NCBI RefSeq assembly: GCF_028867935.1
Contig: NZ_JAPQNS010000008.1
Span: forward strand, 124,001-188,000
Direction: 5' to 3'
From: Flavobacterium sp. SUN052
Lineage (GTDB): Bacteria > Bacteroidota > Bacteroidia > Flavobacteriales > Flavobacteriaceae
Length of the DNA: 64,000 nt
A model generated the notes under the pieces. The model searched no databases and was not told the DNA's origin. It saw only the letters and a list, made by a program, of their open reading frames with translations. Below, one piece after another: positions 36,663-45,853 of this stretch (positions are counted from its first letter, which is position 1; every line of letters begins with the position of its first letter). The translations under genes and the position numbers were made by a program.

Positions 36663-37951
36663 CATCTCGCCCAAGATTCCCCAGAATGAAAAAAAACCAC
36701 ATCGCTATTATCGGTCTTGGATACGTTGGCTTACCGTTGGCTGCTGCCTTTGCCAAACAGTACACCGTGCTCGGTTTCGATGCCAGCCCAGACCGTATTG
36801 CCGAGTTGCACCGGGGCCAGGACCGCACCCACAGCCTGACCGCCGACGAGTTAGCCAACATCCCCAATCTGACCCTGACCAGCGATCCAACCGAACTACG
36901 TTCCTTCACTGTTTATATTGTCAGCGTCCCCTCCCCCATCGACGCGCACCACCGCCCCGACCTCACTCCCATTCTAACGGCCAGCCGAACCGTTGGGCGA
37001 GTGCTGAAACCAGGCGACGTGGTGATTTATGAATCAACCGTTTTTCCGGGATGTACTGAGGATGAGTGTGTTCCGGTATTGGAGCAGGAATCGGGCCTGC
37101 GATTCAACGTTGATTTTTTCTGTGGCTATTCCCCCGAACGCATCAACCCTGGCGACCGTTTGCATACCCTCGAAACGATTCAAAAAATCACGTCCGGCTC
37201 TACTCCCCAAACCGCCGATTTTGTGGATGGCCTTTATGCCTCGATTATTCCCGCGGGTACCTACAAAGCGCCTTCGATTCGGGTAGCCGAGGCCGCTAAA
37301 GTTATTGAAAATTGCCAGCGCGACATCAACATCGCTTTTGTAAACGAGCTGGCTCTGATATTCGACCGGATGGGTTTGGACACCAACGCGGTGCTGGAAG
37401 CAGCCGGAACCAAATGGAATTTTCTGCCCTTTCGACCCGGTCTGGTGGGCGGCCATTGCATTGGCGTTGATCCGTATTACCTTACATACAAAGCTCAATC
37501 GTTGGGCTATCATCCACAGGTAATCCTGGCAGGTCGGCGCATCAACGACAATATGGGGGCGTTTGTAGCGGGTAAAGTGGTGAAGTTATTATCTCGACAC
37601 GGTAAGCCCGTCAACAAGTCGAGGGCATTGATTTTGGGGCTGACGTTCAAAGAAAACTGCGCCGACATTCGTAATACGAGGGTGCTGGACATTATTCACG
37701 AATTGAACGAGTTCGGTGTAACAACGGACGTGTATGATCCATTAGCTGATCCCGCTGAAGTACAAATTATGTATGGACTTAAGATGCTGGCTTCACTAGA
37801 TAACGTATCTCGTTACGATGCCGTTGTCCTAGCCGTATCGCATAATGCGTTTATAGAACCAGTCTTTCAGGCGAAAATCCGGTCGTTGGGGGAGTTGATA
37901 TATGATGTAAAAGGATGTTTGAGCGAAGGGCTTGCCGATGGAAGATTATAA
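36659..37951 (+). CDS. UDP-N-acetyl-hexosamine 6-dehydrogenase, TviB/WbpO-like
   Basis: The start is either ATG 36659, overlapping the previous stop, or ATG 36686 (MKKNHIAIIGLGYVGLP). The product (about 430 aa) oxidises UDP-GlcNAc or UDP-GalNAc to the uronic acid. Features: the NAD-binding IIGLGYVGLPLAAAFA, YESTVFPGCTEDECVPVLE, the central EAAKVIENCQRDINIAF helix, and FRPGLVGGHCIGVDPYYLTYKA with the catalytic Cys. The C-terminal UDP-binding domain has LGLTFKENCADIRNTR. It overlaps the epimerase by 14 bases. Together these resemble the TviB-TviC pair of capsule pathways. Confidence 0.93.
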   Translation: MTSRPRFPRMKKNHIAIIGLGYVGLPLAAAFAKQYTVLGFDASPDRIAELHRGQDRTHSLTADELANIPNLTLTSDPTELRSFTVYIVSVPSPIDAHHRPDLTPILTASRTVGRVLKPGDVVIYESTVFPGCTEDECVPVLEQESGLRFNVDFFCGYSPERINPGDRLHTLETIQKITSGSTPQTADFVDGLYASIIPAGTYKAPSIRVAEAAKVIENCQRDINIAFVNELALIFDRMGLDTNAVLEAAGTKWNFLPFRPGLVGGHCIGVDPYYLTYKAQSLGYHPQVILAGRRINDNMGAFVAGKVVKLLSRHGKPVNKSRALILGLTFKENCADIRNTRVLDIIHELNEFGVTTDVYDPLADPAEVQIMYGLKMLASLDNVSRYDAVVLAVSHNAFIEPVFQAKIRSLGELIYDVKGCLSEGLADGRL

Positions 37952-38915
37952 GAATTACCGTTTCCTTGTTACGGGTGGAGCGGGTTTCATTGGCTCCCAT
38001 CTTGTCGATGCCCTGCTGGCTCGGGGGGCAGGGTTGGTACGGGTGCTAGACGATTTCAGTAATGGGCAGCGGACTAATCTGGCCCTGCACGCGGACAATC
38101 CACGACTGGAAATTTGGGAAGGCAGTATAACCAATACGGCGATGTGTGAGCAGGCCTGTGCGAATATCACGCATGTGTCGCACCAGGCTGCGTTGGGGTC
38201 GGTGCCGCGTTCACTGGCAGAGCCGGAGCGGTTTATGGCGGTCAATGTAGGTGGTTTTGGGAATGTGTTGGAAGCAGCTCGAAAAACAGGCGTTCAGCGG
38301 GTTGTATTTGCTTCGTCGAGTTCGGTGTATGGCGACGAACCGACTTTGCCCAAAGTCGAGGAACGCACGGGAAAACCACTGTCACCCTACGCCCTCACGA
38401 AACAGATCAATGAGCAACAGGCGGCTCTTTGGGTACGACTACATGGTTTGGAAAGCATTGGCCTCCGCTACTTCAATGTGTTCGGCCCACGCCAACGACC
38501 CGACGGCCCCTACGCGGCTATTTTACCCCGAATGATCACTGTTGCTCAACGCGGTGAAGCCCCTACCCTCTTCGGCGATGGCGAACAAACCCGCGATTTC
38601 ACCTACGTCACCAATGTGGTACAAGCCAATTTGCTGGCTCTGATAACCACTAACCCAAACCCCGGAGCGCCGGACCGTTTTGGGCAAGTGTTCAATGTAG
38701 CAACGGGTGGGCGAATCTCGCTCAACGCAGCCTGGGCAATTGTTCAACAGTTAACGGGCAATACCATCGCTCCTATTTACGCGCCAGAACGTCCCGGTGA
38801 TATTCGGCACAGTCTAGCGAATATTGACAAGATTCAGCGGTTACTGGGGTATGAGGTAACAGTCGGGTTTGAAGAAGGTATTAGCCGTACCATTCCTCCC
38901 GCAGGGCTACAATAA
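37938..38915 (+). CDS. UDP-sugar 4-epimerase, TviC/WbpP-like
   Basis: The 325-aa product from ATG 37938 is an extended SDR. It has the Rossmann motif GGAGFIGSHLVDALL, HQAALGSVPRSLAEP, the catalytic SSSVYGD and Y-x-x-x-K in SPYALTKQ, and FGDGEQTRDFTYV. The wording is closest to UDP-GlcNAc/GalNAc 4-epimerases. Paired with the upstream 6-dehydrogenase it should give a UDP-GalNAc(A)-type donor for surface polysaccharide. The 3' end overlaps the convergent nucleotidyltransferase gene by 35 bases. Confidence 0.92.
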   Translation: MEDYKNYRFLVTGGAGFIGSHLVDALLARGAGLVRVLDDFSNGQRTNLALHADNPRLEIWEGSITNTAMCEQACANITHVSHQAALGSVPRSLAEPERFMAVNVGGFGNVLEAARKTGVQRVVFASSSSVYGDEPTLPKVEERTGKPLSPYALTKQINEQQAALWVRLHGLESIGLRYFNVFGPRQRPDGPYAAILPRMITVAQRGEAPTLFGDGEQTRDFTYVTNVVQANLLALITTNPNPGAPDRFGQVFNVATGGRISLNAAWAIVQQLTGNTIAPIYAPERPGDIRHSLANIDKIQRLLGYEVTVGFEEGISRTIPPAGLQ

Positions 38916-39942
38916 CTTCTTCAATTCGCGCTACATCAGGTTCGTCGGGCAGGGGGCTTTTCTGAGCTATCTCGTCAATTTCGGCCACTTTTTGTTCGGC
39001 ACGGGTAATCAGTTCATCATACTCAAAGGCTCCAGAGCGGATTTTCAGCAATTCAGCGCGGTTAGGCCGACGCACAATTACCTCGCCTGATGACAGGATC
39101 TCGGCGGCCATGTCGAGCAACCGAAACGTGTGCATCATGTTCTTTGCATCGTAGTTTTTACCGTGGTCGAGTGTGTTCTGGTATCGGGCATCGTTGCGTT
39201 TCTCCACCCATTCCCAATACTGGCGATAATCTTTGCAATGGCTCGAATAGCCGTCATGATTCACGTACAGGTAGGCTACCAGCTCCTCACCTTTTGGGAC
39301 GCTGCTCAACGAGACTTCCGTCACATCATCGCCGGGTTGCACAATGCCTCGGTAACCCAACGTACCTGATGGATCGTAGAACAGAGCATACGTGTCACGG
39401 GCGTGGGCAACGCTCACTAAACCGCACTGTTCCGGTACCGACCCGCGTTTTTCGAGCCAGTCGGTAAGGGGTTGACTACCCTGCCCCACCAGCACATAAC
39501 AAAAATGCAGCAGTGATTTCCGCTCCTTGGCCATGGGGTTCATGATCTTTTTGTTGAGCCCGCGCGCCTTTTTGATCTGGCTGATCGCATAACCCGCGAA
39601 GGTATCCCGGCAAAGTTTCGAGAGGAACAGATCAGGGGTCAGGCGATCCATAAGCGGATGTCGATACAACACACAATCGGGTGGAGCACAGAGCAATTCG
39701 AGCATATTGGGGTTATTCTTCGCCAACAGCTCCGCAAACCGTCGCAGCTCATAAAACACCACATCGTTGGTACTGTCATTGACCTGCTCCACGTACCCAA
39801 AGCCAAAAAGATCCCGTTGAGGCACGGCAAAAACGCCCCGAATATCCGTGTCGGACTGGGGTGTATCGGTGCCATAAGCCCTGCTTCCGCTGATGCATTC
39901 AAACAGAATCAGATTACCAGAACGAAGGTCTTGGATTGTCAT
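38881..39942 (-). CDS. Predicted nucleotidyltransferase, COG3541-like
   Basis: The 353-aa product belongs to the Pol-beta superfamily. [20 protein letters not shown] (about 19-38) gives the glycine-serine and double Asp signature. The C-terminal helical half has [28 protein letters not shown] and [16 protein letters not shown], typical of the RNA-repair-linked or uncharacterised COG3541 group. The nucleotide and target are unknown. It starts within the stop of the SDR gene upstream (ATGA overlap), so the two are co-transcribed. Confidence 0.85.
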   Translation of the reverse strand: MTIQDLRSGNLILFECISGSRAYGTDTPQSDTDIRGVFAVPQRDLFGFGYVEQVNDSTNDVVFYELRRFAELLAKNNPNMLELLCAPPDCVLYRHPLMDRLTPDLFLSKLCRDTFAGYAISQIKKARGLNKKIMNPMAKERKSLLHFCYVLVGQGSQPLTDWLEKRGSVPEQCGLVSVAHARDTYALFYDPSGTLGYRGIVQPGDDVTEVSLSSVPKGEELVAYLYVNHDGYSSHCKDYRQYWEWVEKRNDARYQNTLDHGKNYDAKNMMHTFRLLDMAAEILSSGEVIVRRPNRAELLKIRSGAFEYDELITRAEQKVAEIDEIAQKSPLPDEPDVARIEEVIVALREEWYG

Positions 39943-40718
39943 TTGGGTCCCATTCGAATAGCACCATCTAACCGGATCACTTCGCCGTTGAGCATGGGGT
40001 TTTCAACGATACTTTTAGCTAGCAACGCATATTCAGCCGGTCGACCCAGGCGCGACGGAAACGGCACCTGCTGCCCCAGCGACAGACGGGCTTCTTCGGG
40101 CAGGCTCGCCATGAGTGGCGTTTCGAACAGGCCCGGAGCAATGGTCATCACCCGGATGCCTGAGCGAGAGAGGTCGCGGGCGATGGGCAGCGTCATGCCT
40201 ACAATACCCCCTTTCGAAGCCGAGTAAGCCGCTTGCCCCATCTGACCGTCGTAGGCCGCTACGGATGCCGTATTGATGATGACTCCCCGTTCGCCCTCCT
40301 GATTGGGTGCGTTTTGCTCCATCGCAAAAGCCGCCAGTCGGATTACGTTGAACGAACCAATCAGGTTGACAGTGATGACTTTGCGGAAAACATCGAGCGA
40401 ATGTGGGCCGTAGGTGCCCCCCACTTTACCCAGTGTTTTGCGAGCCTCGGCAATGCCGGCACAGTTTACGGCGATATGCAAGTCGCCGAACGCGCTGATG
40501 GCCAGATCAACGGCTGCCTGCACATCGGCCTCTTCGGAGACATTGGTACGGATAAACCGGACGCGCTCACCCAACTCACCCGCCAGCGCTTCGCCCCGTT
40601 CGGTGTTCAGATCGAGGATTACGACATTGGCTCCCTCTGAGTGGAATAGCCGTGCGGTGGCCTCGCCCAATCCTGATGCGCCCCCAGTTACGAGAGCAGT
40701 TCTTTTCGTGAAATTCAT
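39939..40718 (-). CDS. SDR dehydrogenase, 3-hydroxyacyl-CoA type-2-like
   Basis: The 259-aa product is a classical SDR: NAD-binding [15 protein letters not shown], the NCAGIA motif, catalytic Ser in [12 protein letters not shown] and Y-x-x-x-K in YSASKGG. The insert [19 protein letters not shown] and the tail resemble 17-beta-HSD type 10/3-hydroxyacyl-CoA dehydrogenase. It would oxidise a 3-hydroxyacyl-CoA or a related alcohol in the cytoplasm. Sequence alone does not prove the substrate. Confidence 0.9.
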   Translation of the reverse strand: MNFTKRTALVTGGASGLGEATARLFHSEGANVVILDLNTERGEALAGELGERVRFIRTNVSEEADVQAAVDLAISAFGDLHIAVNCAGIAEARKTLGKVGGTYGPHSLDVFRKVITVNLIGSFNVIRLAAFAMEQNAPNQEGERGVIINTASVAAYDGQMGQAAYSASKGGIVGMTLPIARDLSRSGIRVMTIAPGLFETPLMASLPEEARLSLGQQVPFPSRLGRPAEYALLAKSIVENPMLNGEVIRLDGAIRMGPK

Positions 40719-40805
40719 AAAAACAGTTTTGTTGTCTGGTTGCAGCTTCTTAGCCTATTGATGCCCAAAAGTAAGCATAAGCGGCACGCACCCATCTAAC
40801 CTGCC

Positions 40806-41237
40806 TTATTCACACGCCTTTTTCAGCATTTGGAGCGATTCCATCATATCTTTTTCGAGGGTCTTGTTGAAGTACTTTCCGAGCAGTTTTGCCAAGAAAC
40901 CCTCCATACTTTCGCTGACAATCACTTGCGTTGCCCCGTTCACCTCGTTAAATACCCAATTATGAATCGCAAAAACGCCGTACACTTTTCCGGTCCAACC
41001 GAAATTGGCGAAAGGCTCAACTGTGTGTAGGGTCGAGTGAATTTTGGTGCCGCCGGTTGTCCAGTCGAACGTTGTGCCGGGCTGTAAAGGGCCATTGAGT
41101 TGAGACTTGCTAACGGTGGTTAACCATTGATTCCACTCGTTGATGTTGGCCAAGGTCTCCCAAACTTTCTGTGGGGTGGCGTTGATTACAATTGACTTTG
41201 TGCTGTATACGGGAGCATTTTGATTTACGGAACGCAT
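40806..41237 (-). CDS. SRPBCC (START-like) domain protein
   Basis: The 143-aa product matches the polyketide-cyclase/SRPBCC fold: SKSIVINATPQKVWETLANINEWNQWLTTVSKS at the start, a central WTTGGTKIHSTLHTVEPF, and a C-terminal helix with LEKDMMESLQMLKKACE. These proteins bind small hydrophobic ligands. No partner is clear; the gene lies alone between the SDR and Crp genes. Confidence 0.85.
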   Translation of the reverse strand: MRSVNQNAPVYSTKSIVINATPQKVWETLANINEWNQWLTTVSKSQLNGPLQPGTTFDWTTGGTKIHSTLHTVEPFANFGWTGKVYGVFAIHNWVFNEVNGATQVIVSESMEGFLAKLLGKYFNKTLEKDMMESLQMLKKACE

Positions 41238-41371
41238 GACTGACTTAGTTTATGCCCCTCCTGCCGGAAAAGCCAGATCGGGGGCGGTTGCTGAATTTGT
41301 TTTCCTGTTTGGATGATACAAATGTCAGCGACCGGGCCACGCGTGCTCTTGACAAAAATCAAGAAGTTAAG

Positions 41372-41938
41372 TCAGCTCACTTTTTTCCGCAAACGGCTGA
41401 GCGTTTCGGGGGCCATTCCCATCATAGAGGCCAGATATTGCAGAGGAACCTGGTTAAAAAGCTCCCGATTTTGCTCAAACAACTGTTTGAATCGTTGCTC
41501 GGCAGTCATCGACAGAAGGGTAAAAATCCGGTCTTCCAGAATGGTGAAACACCGGGCAATGAATAGCTTTTCCAACTCGATCCAGGTCGGAATCACTCGT
41601 CCGAGGTTGTTGTAATCGATGCGGTCAATGGTATAAAGCTCGCAATCGGTCAATGCCTGAATCGAATATTTGCTGGGTTTATTGAAGACAATGCCTGACA
41701 AGTCGGTTATGAAATAACCCGTTGACGAAATCCACTGGGTTATTTCAGCCTCGGTGGTTGTCACATACACCCTGATGATGCCTGATTTATGGAAACTCAG
41801 CTTGTCGCAAATTTGCCCTTCCCGCAGAAAGTAATCGCCTTTCTTGAGGGTTGTCAGTTTAAAGAAGGAGCTTATTCGGGCAATGTCGGTTTTAGGCACA
41901 CCGAAATAGGAATCGATATAAAATTCAAGCTCTGTCAT
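41372..41938 (-). CDS. Crp/Fnr-family transcriptional regulator
   Basis: The 188-aa product has a cyclic-nucleotide-binding beta-roll (LKKGDYFLREGQICDKLSFHKSGIIRVYV, about 33-62) and a C-terminal winged helix. The recognition region is PLQYLASMMGMAPETLSRLRKKV. Such short Bacteroidota members often lack clear cAMP contacts and control neighbouring genes, plausibly the divergent or adjacent NmrA-like reductase or SRPBCC genes (inference). Confidence 0.9.
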   Translation of the reverse strand: MTELEFYIDSYFGVPKTDIARISSFFKLTTLKKGDYFLREGQICDKLSFHKSGIIRVYVTTTEAEITQWISSTGYFITDLSGIVFNKPSKYSIQALTDCELYTIDRIDYNNLGRVIPTWIELEKLFIARCFTILEDRIFTLLSMTAEQRFKQLFEQNRELFNQVPLQYLASMMGMAPETLSRLRKKVS

Positions 41939-41974
41939 GGGCGAAGCATCGTTGATCCTGCTAAAGCTAGTAAA

Positions 41975-42904
41975 TCAACTCCTATTCGCCAGCACTTCCC
42001 GCACCGATGTCCACCGAATACCGGGATAGCGGTCATTGTCGAGCGGGTTCAGTTTGGGGAGGCCTGTAAACATATTGTGCATGTATTGCATGCCCTGCCA
42101 GGGTGGAAATACATCGTCTGATTTAGACATCAGCGAGCGCGTAATCTTGATCATGATCGCCAGCAAACCCAATCCGCCGGGCCGCAACAGACCGAATTTC
42201 TCGCCCGTGGCTTCGCTGGCCGCTCTTTGTAAGCCTCGGGCCGTGGCAACTTCGCCAGCCACGCGAAGGTAGCGCGGTGTTGATGGATCGAGCGCGACGG
42301 CAGCGGTATAGGCTGCGGTATTATCTATCGTGGTAAAATCCAGTGGCTGATCAGCGCTGCCCCAGTACAACACTCGCTTGATGCCAAACAAAACGACGGG
42401 CGCCTGACCGGTCAGCAGATCGGCAAACATGCCATTGAGCACTGAGGTTGCCGCAATAGGTGCCTTGTCCAGCCGTTCGCCAAACTCCCGGCGAAAGTCG
42501 AGGTTTCTGTTGGTGCCCTTAGGAAGTTTGGTAAAGTCAATGGAATAATCGGATGGAATAAACCGAGGAACACCCGCATCGACAGTTGCCTGAAGCAAAC
42601 GCGTTTGCAGCTCAACAATCACCTCACGCAAGCCCGACACTGCCGACACCACGCAGGTCCCGCCTGAGCAAGCTTTGGTCAAGTCAGCGACGCTGTTAAA
42701 ATCTACCTCTACAATCTCAACGCCCTGCTCCCGCAACTTACTAATTGCTTCAGCAGAACTTCCCGGCCGAACCAACGCCCGCACGATAGCTCCCCGTTGA
42801 CGCAGGTAATGGGCAATGCGCCCACCCAGATCACCTGTGGCTCCAGCCAGAATGATTGTGTTGTTCTTAACTTCGTTCGGGTGGCCTTCTGGTTTTGGGA
42901 GCAT
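41975..42904 (-). CDS. NmrA-like NAD(P)-binding reductase
   Basis: The 309-aa product is an atypical SDR: ILAGATGDLGGRIAHYLRQRG (about 18-38) binds NADP, then RFIPSDYSIDFTKLP resembles the phenylcoumaran/isoflavone-reductase and NmrA groups. It lacks a clear Tyr-x-x-x-Lys pair, so it may be a redox sensor or a reductase of aromatic substrates. It is read in the same direction as the Crp-family gene with a 36-base gap, so shared control is likely. Confidence 0.85.
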   Translation of the reverse strand: MLPKPEGHPNEVKNNTIILAGATGDLGGRIAHYLRQRGAIVRALVRPGSSAEAISKLREQGVEIVEVDFNSVADLTKACSGGTCVVSAVSGLREVIVELQTRLLQATVDAGVPRFIPSDYSIDFTKLPKGTNRNLDFRREFGERLDKAPIAATSVLNGMFADLLTGQAPVVLFGIKRVLYWGSADQPLDFTTIDNTAAYTAAVALDPSTPRYLRVAGEVATARGLQRAASEATGEKFGLLRPGGLGLLAIMIKITRSLMSKSDDVFPPWQGMQYMHNMFTGLPKLNPLDNDRYPGIRWTSVREVLANRS

Positions 42905-43144
42905 AATTGTGTTGATGAGCCTGTTTTTAGCGTGTTCGGTGGTTCGACATAAAGGGGCTCAGCGTAACGGGTAATCAGCGTGTTTAGGGGAATTGTTCAC
43001 CTTTTCTTTTACAAGCTCTGCTCTTACGGTCTTATTAAAAAATATGCAATAACTAGATACATACAATTCGCTAGTAAGCTATATATTGTGCGATTGTAAG
43101 TGACTTACTTTTTATCAAAAAAACACCGTTTCACTACTATTGAA

Positions 43145-44674
43145 ATGAACCATTCTTTCGTTAGGCTTATTCTGATGAGCCAATTCTATTTTATTATCGT
43201 CTCTACAGCCTGGGCTCAGATTGGCTTTAATATGCCTGTAGGAATCAAACCAACTCAGGGCATTGAAGCCTACACTTCCAACAGCTTTTTAGTACAGCGA
43301 AAGTTTGTTTTTACGGATGAAGATCCTACTTCTTATGTGGTCAATCTGAACTGCACTTATTTGAGTGCTATTCGAAAAGACGCTGGTATCATGAAAGACC
43401 CCGAGGGCGATGCTAATTATGGGCCAGGTAACGCAGGTAGTCCTGGAAACTCTTGTGCCCGCGAAATTGCAGGCACACCGAACTCAACCGGTCCCTTTGT
43501 GCAAGGTTTTGAAATTACATTTGAAGAACTGGATACAGAGGCTGGAGGAGATTCTATAATCTTCTACAATACATTCTTTTCTATTTCTGTCTCGGGAAAA
43601 ACCTTACCTCCAAAGTTCTATCTTCCGGGGTCTAATTTCTTTTGTTTTTTTTCTCGTGATGGAGATTCTAACGTAGGAAAAGGGTTCCGTTTCCGCTGGC
43701 GTGCTATCTATTATCCACCAGCTAATCCAAGCAACAAATTGATTGTAGCCGGTAGCGCTTTTGAATTTGACGCTGTTACATATAGTCTACGAGCCGGCTG
43801 GTTAGCCCCTGAGTCGACAAAAGGCAGAGGCTCAACAGCTTTAGGTATGGAAAATAAAGCGGGTGGAGATTTGGCTCTGGCCATTGGTCATGCAAACAGA
43901 GCAAGCAAAAACCAAGCTATTGCTATTGGCTATAACAACTTATCTGATGGCGATTTAGCATTAGCCATCGGCGATTTTAATCGAAGCCTTGCTACTAATT
44001 CCATTGCTCTTGGTAAAAACAATGCTGCAACAGCCGATGGGTCTATTGCCATCGGAACTGATAATACAGCAAGCGGCATTTTGTCTATGGCATTGGGTTC
44101 AAAGGTATCAACCAATGGCCAGCGTGGGGCATTCATCATTGGTGACAGTAATCCGGCCAATGACGGATTGGGCCAAAATAATCTTCCTGACCAGTTTACG
44201 GCTCGCTTTACTAATGGCTATCGACTCTTGACGTCTGGGAATACTAACCCTTTAGGTGTTCAGCTTGAAGCTGGTGGCACATCTTGGAGTATACTTTCCG
44301 ACTCGACCCGAAAGGAAAGGCATAAAGCCATTGATGGGACTGAGTTGTTACGAAAAATAAGCTCCATGCATCTGACAACATGGAATTATAAAGGGCAACC
44401 ATCAATTCGTCACTATGGCCCAATTGCGCAGGATTTCCATAAAGCCTTTGGGCATGATGGATTGGGAAGAATCGGTAGCGATAAGCTCATTAGTACCCAG
44501 GATATAGAAGGGGTCACATTCTCAGCCGTTCAGGCATTGGTGAACGAAAATGAGCAGTTAAAAGCGGAAGTCTCTTCACTTAAAGTAGAACAAATCCGCA
44601 TTAAAGATCGCTTAGATAAACTTGAAAGCATTTTGATTCAAAAGACAGTTCAGGCATCTGTAAAAGAGGACTAA
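43145..44674 (+). CDS. Secreted YadA-head-like repeat protein with C-terminal S74 chaperone domain
   Basis: I start at ATG 43145 (MNHSFVRLILMSQFYF), giving 509 aa with a signal peptide ending AWAQ; an upstream GTG at 43100 is an alternative. The middle (about 230-355) contains 14-residue repeats of the SIAIGTDNTASG type, as in YadA/Hia heads. The C-terminus (about 395-480) has the S74 signature DSTRKERHKAIDG and YGPIAQDFHKAFG, and ends in a coiled coil. S74 domains, first known from phage tail fibres and spikes, help trimer assembly and often cut themselves off. It is likely a surface trimer; it sits alone with a terminator behind it. Confidence 0.85.
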   Translation: MNHSFVRLILMSQFYFIIVSTAWAQIGFNMPVGIKPTQGIEAYTSNSFLVQRKFVFTDEDPTSYVVNLNCTYLSAIRKDAGIMKDPEGDANYGPGNAGSPGNSCAREIAGTPNSTGPFVQGFEITFEELDTEAGGDSIIFYNTFFSISVSGKTLPPKFYLPGSNFFCFFSRDGDSNVGKGFRFRWRAIYYPPANPSNKLIVAGSAFEFDAVTYSLRAGWLAPESTKGRGSTALGMENKAGGDLALAIGHANRASKNQAIAIGYNNLSDGDLALAIGDFNRSLATNSIALGKNNAATADGSIAIGTDNTASGILSMALGSKVSTNGQRGAFIIGDSNPANDGLGQNNLPDQFTARFTNGYRLLTSGNTNPLGVQLEAGGTSWSILSDSTRKERHKAIDGTELLRKISSMHLTTWNYKGQPSIRHYGPIAQDFHKAFGHDGLGRIGSDKLISTQDIEGVTFSAVQALVNENEQLKAEVSSLKVEQIRIKDRLDKLESILIQKTVQASVKED

Positions 44675-44696
44675 GCGTTTTCCATATTACCGGAAC

Positions 44697-44752
44697 AAAA
44701 AAAGCGCATTTCGTATCACTCACAAACGGGGCAATACAAAATGCGCTTTTTT
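44697..44752. terminator. Bidirectional terminator between convergent genes
   Basis: Perfect arms AAAAAAGCGCATTT (44698-44711) and AAATGCGCTTTTTT (44738-44752) lie between the S74 gene and the GH10 gene. A- and T-runs on both ends serve both directions. Confidence 0.85.
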
Positions 44753-44768
44753 CAAAATCTTTCTCCCT

Positions 44769-45836
44769 CTAAAACTTCACTACCTCCTCAAATCCCTTTT
44801 TGGGTTGTCCATTCTGGTCGAATAGTAGTGGAAAATCTTTACGGCCGGGAATAGGGAAATTATCAAGCCATGAATAACGATCAGACAGGTTCCAGAACGT
44901 GACGCCGGTAATGGTATTTTTGTGTTTGCGAAACACCTCAAACAGCATTTTGTAATGTGCCGCCTGTTTGTCGTTCATTTCGGGCGTAAACTCACGTTTT
45001 ATGGTGTCGCGTTTGGTTTGGCGCTCGTGAATTTTAGTGTACACCGACACATCGAGTTCGGTGATCTGCACTTTCAGGCCAAGGCTGGCGAACTTGGTAA
45101 TCGACTCTTCCAGTTCCTGGGCCGTTGGTTCGAAAATGGACCAGTGGCCCTGCAAACCGACCCCATTGATGGGCACACCTTTATCCTTCAGCTTTTTCAC
45201 CAACTGATAAATCTTCTCCCGCTTCGCAGCATTTTCGGTGTTGTAATCATTGTAGAACAACTGCGCCGATGGATCGGCTGCGTGGGCATACTCAAACGCC
45301 TTTGCGATGTAATCTTCGCCAATGATTTCGTAGAATTTCGACTTCCGGTAGATACCTGTACCCGTATCAGGAACGGCTTCGTTCACTACGTCCCAGGCGT
45401 AAATTTTACCTTTGTAGCGGCCCATTACGTCGTTGATGTGCTGCTTCATCCGCGCCAACAGCAACTCGCGGCTTACCTGCTTCCCCGTCGAATCGGTGAA
45501 GAGCCAGCGTGGCGTCTGGTTGTGCCAGCAGAGCGTATGGCCGCGCAGTTTGATCTTGTATTGCTGGGCAAAGTCGGCAATGGCGTCGGCATCTTTCCAG
45601 TTGTACTTATTTTCTTCGGGGTGGATGGGCCCCATTTTCATGGCATTTTCGGGCGTCATGCTGTTGAACTGCGCTTTAATCAGTTCGGCATCCGGGCCCG
45701 GTAGTACCATCCGGGGGTTTACGGCCACCCCAATCGGGAAATAGTCTTTGTAATAGTCCTTCAACCCTTTCTCGGGGGGGGTAAACGAGAGGGCGAGCAG
45801 AAGCCCTGTGGCGTAAAAAGCTGGATAGAGACGCAT
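44769..45836 (-). CDS. GH10 endo-1,4-beta-xylanase
   Basis: The 355-aa product has a signal peptide or lipid-free N-terminal hydrophobic stretch (about 6-19) and a complete GH10 barrel. Acid/base Glu153 lies in YAWDVVNEAVPD, nucleophile Glu260 in VQITELDVSVY; LRGHTLCWHNQTPRWL and FYNDYN are also typical. It cuts the xylan backbone internally with retention. It is the last gene of the xylan cluster, 17 bases after the GH51 gene. Confidence 0.96.
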   Translation of the reverse strand: MRLYPAFYATGLLLALSFTPPEKGLKDYYKDYFPIGVAVNPRMVLPGPDAELIKAQFNSMTPENAMKMGPIHPEENKYNWKDADAIADFAQQYKIKLRGHTLCWHNQTPRWLFTDSTGKQVSRELLLARMKQHINDVMGRYKGKIYAWDVVNEAVPDTGTGIYRKSKFYEIIGEDYIAKAFEYAHAADPSAQLFYNDYNTENAAKREKIYQLVKKLKDKGVPINGVGLQGHWSIFEPTAQELEESITKFASLGLKVQITELDVSVYTKIHERQTKRDTIKREFTPEMNDKQAAHYKMLFEVFRKHKNTITGVTFWNLSDRYSWLDNFPIPGRKDFPLLFDQNGQPKKGFEEVVKF

Positions 45837-45853
45837 GGGTGTCGTTGAGTAAG

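Noticed and set aside
44640..44800. Possible frameshift or fusion at the end of the S74 gene.
   Set aside because: The coding frame ends cleanly after a coiled coil and a bidirectional terminator follows.
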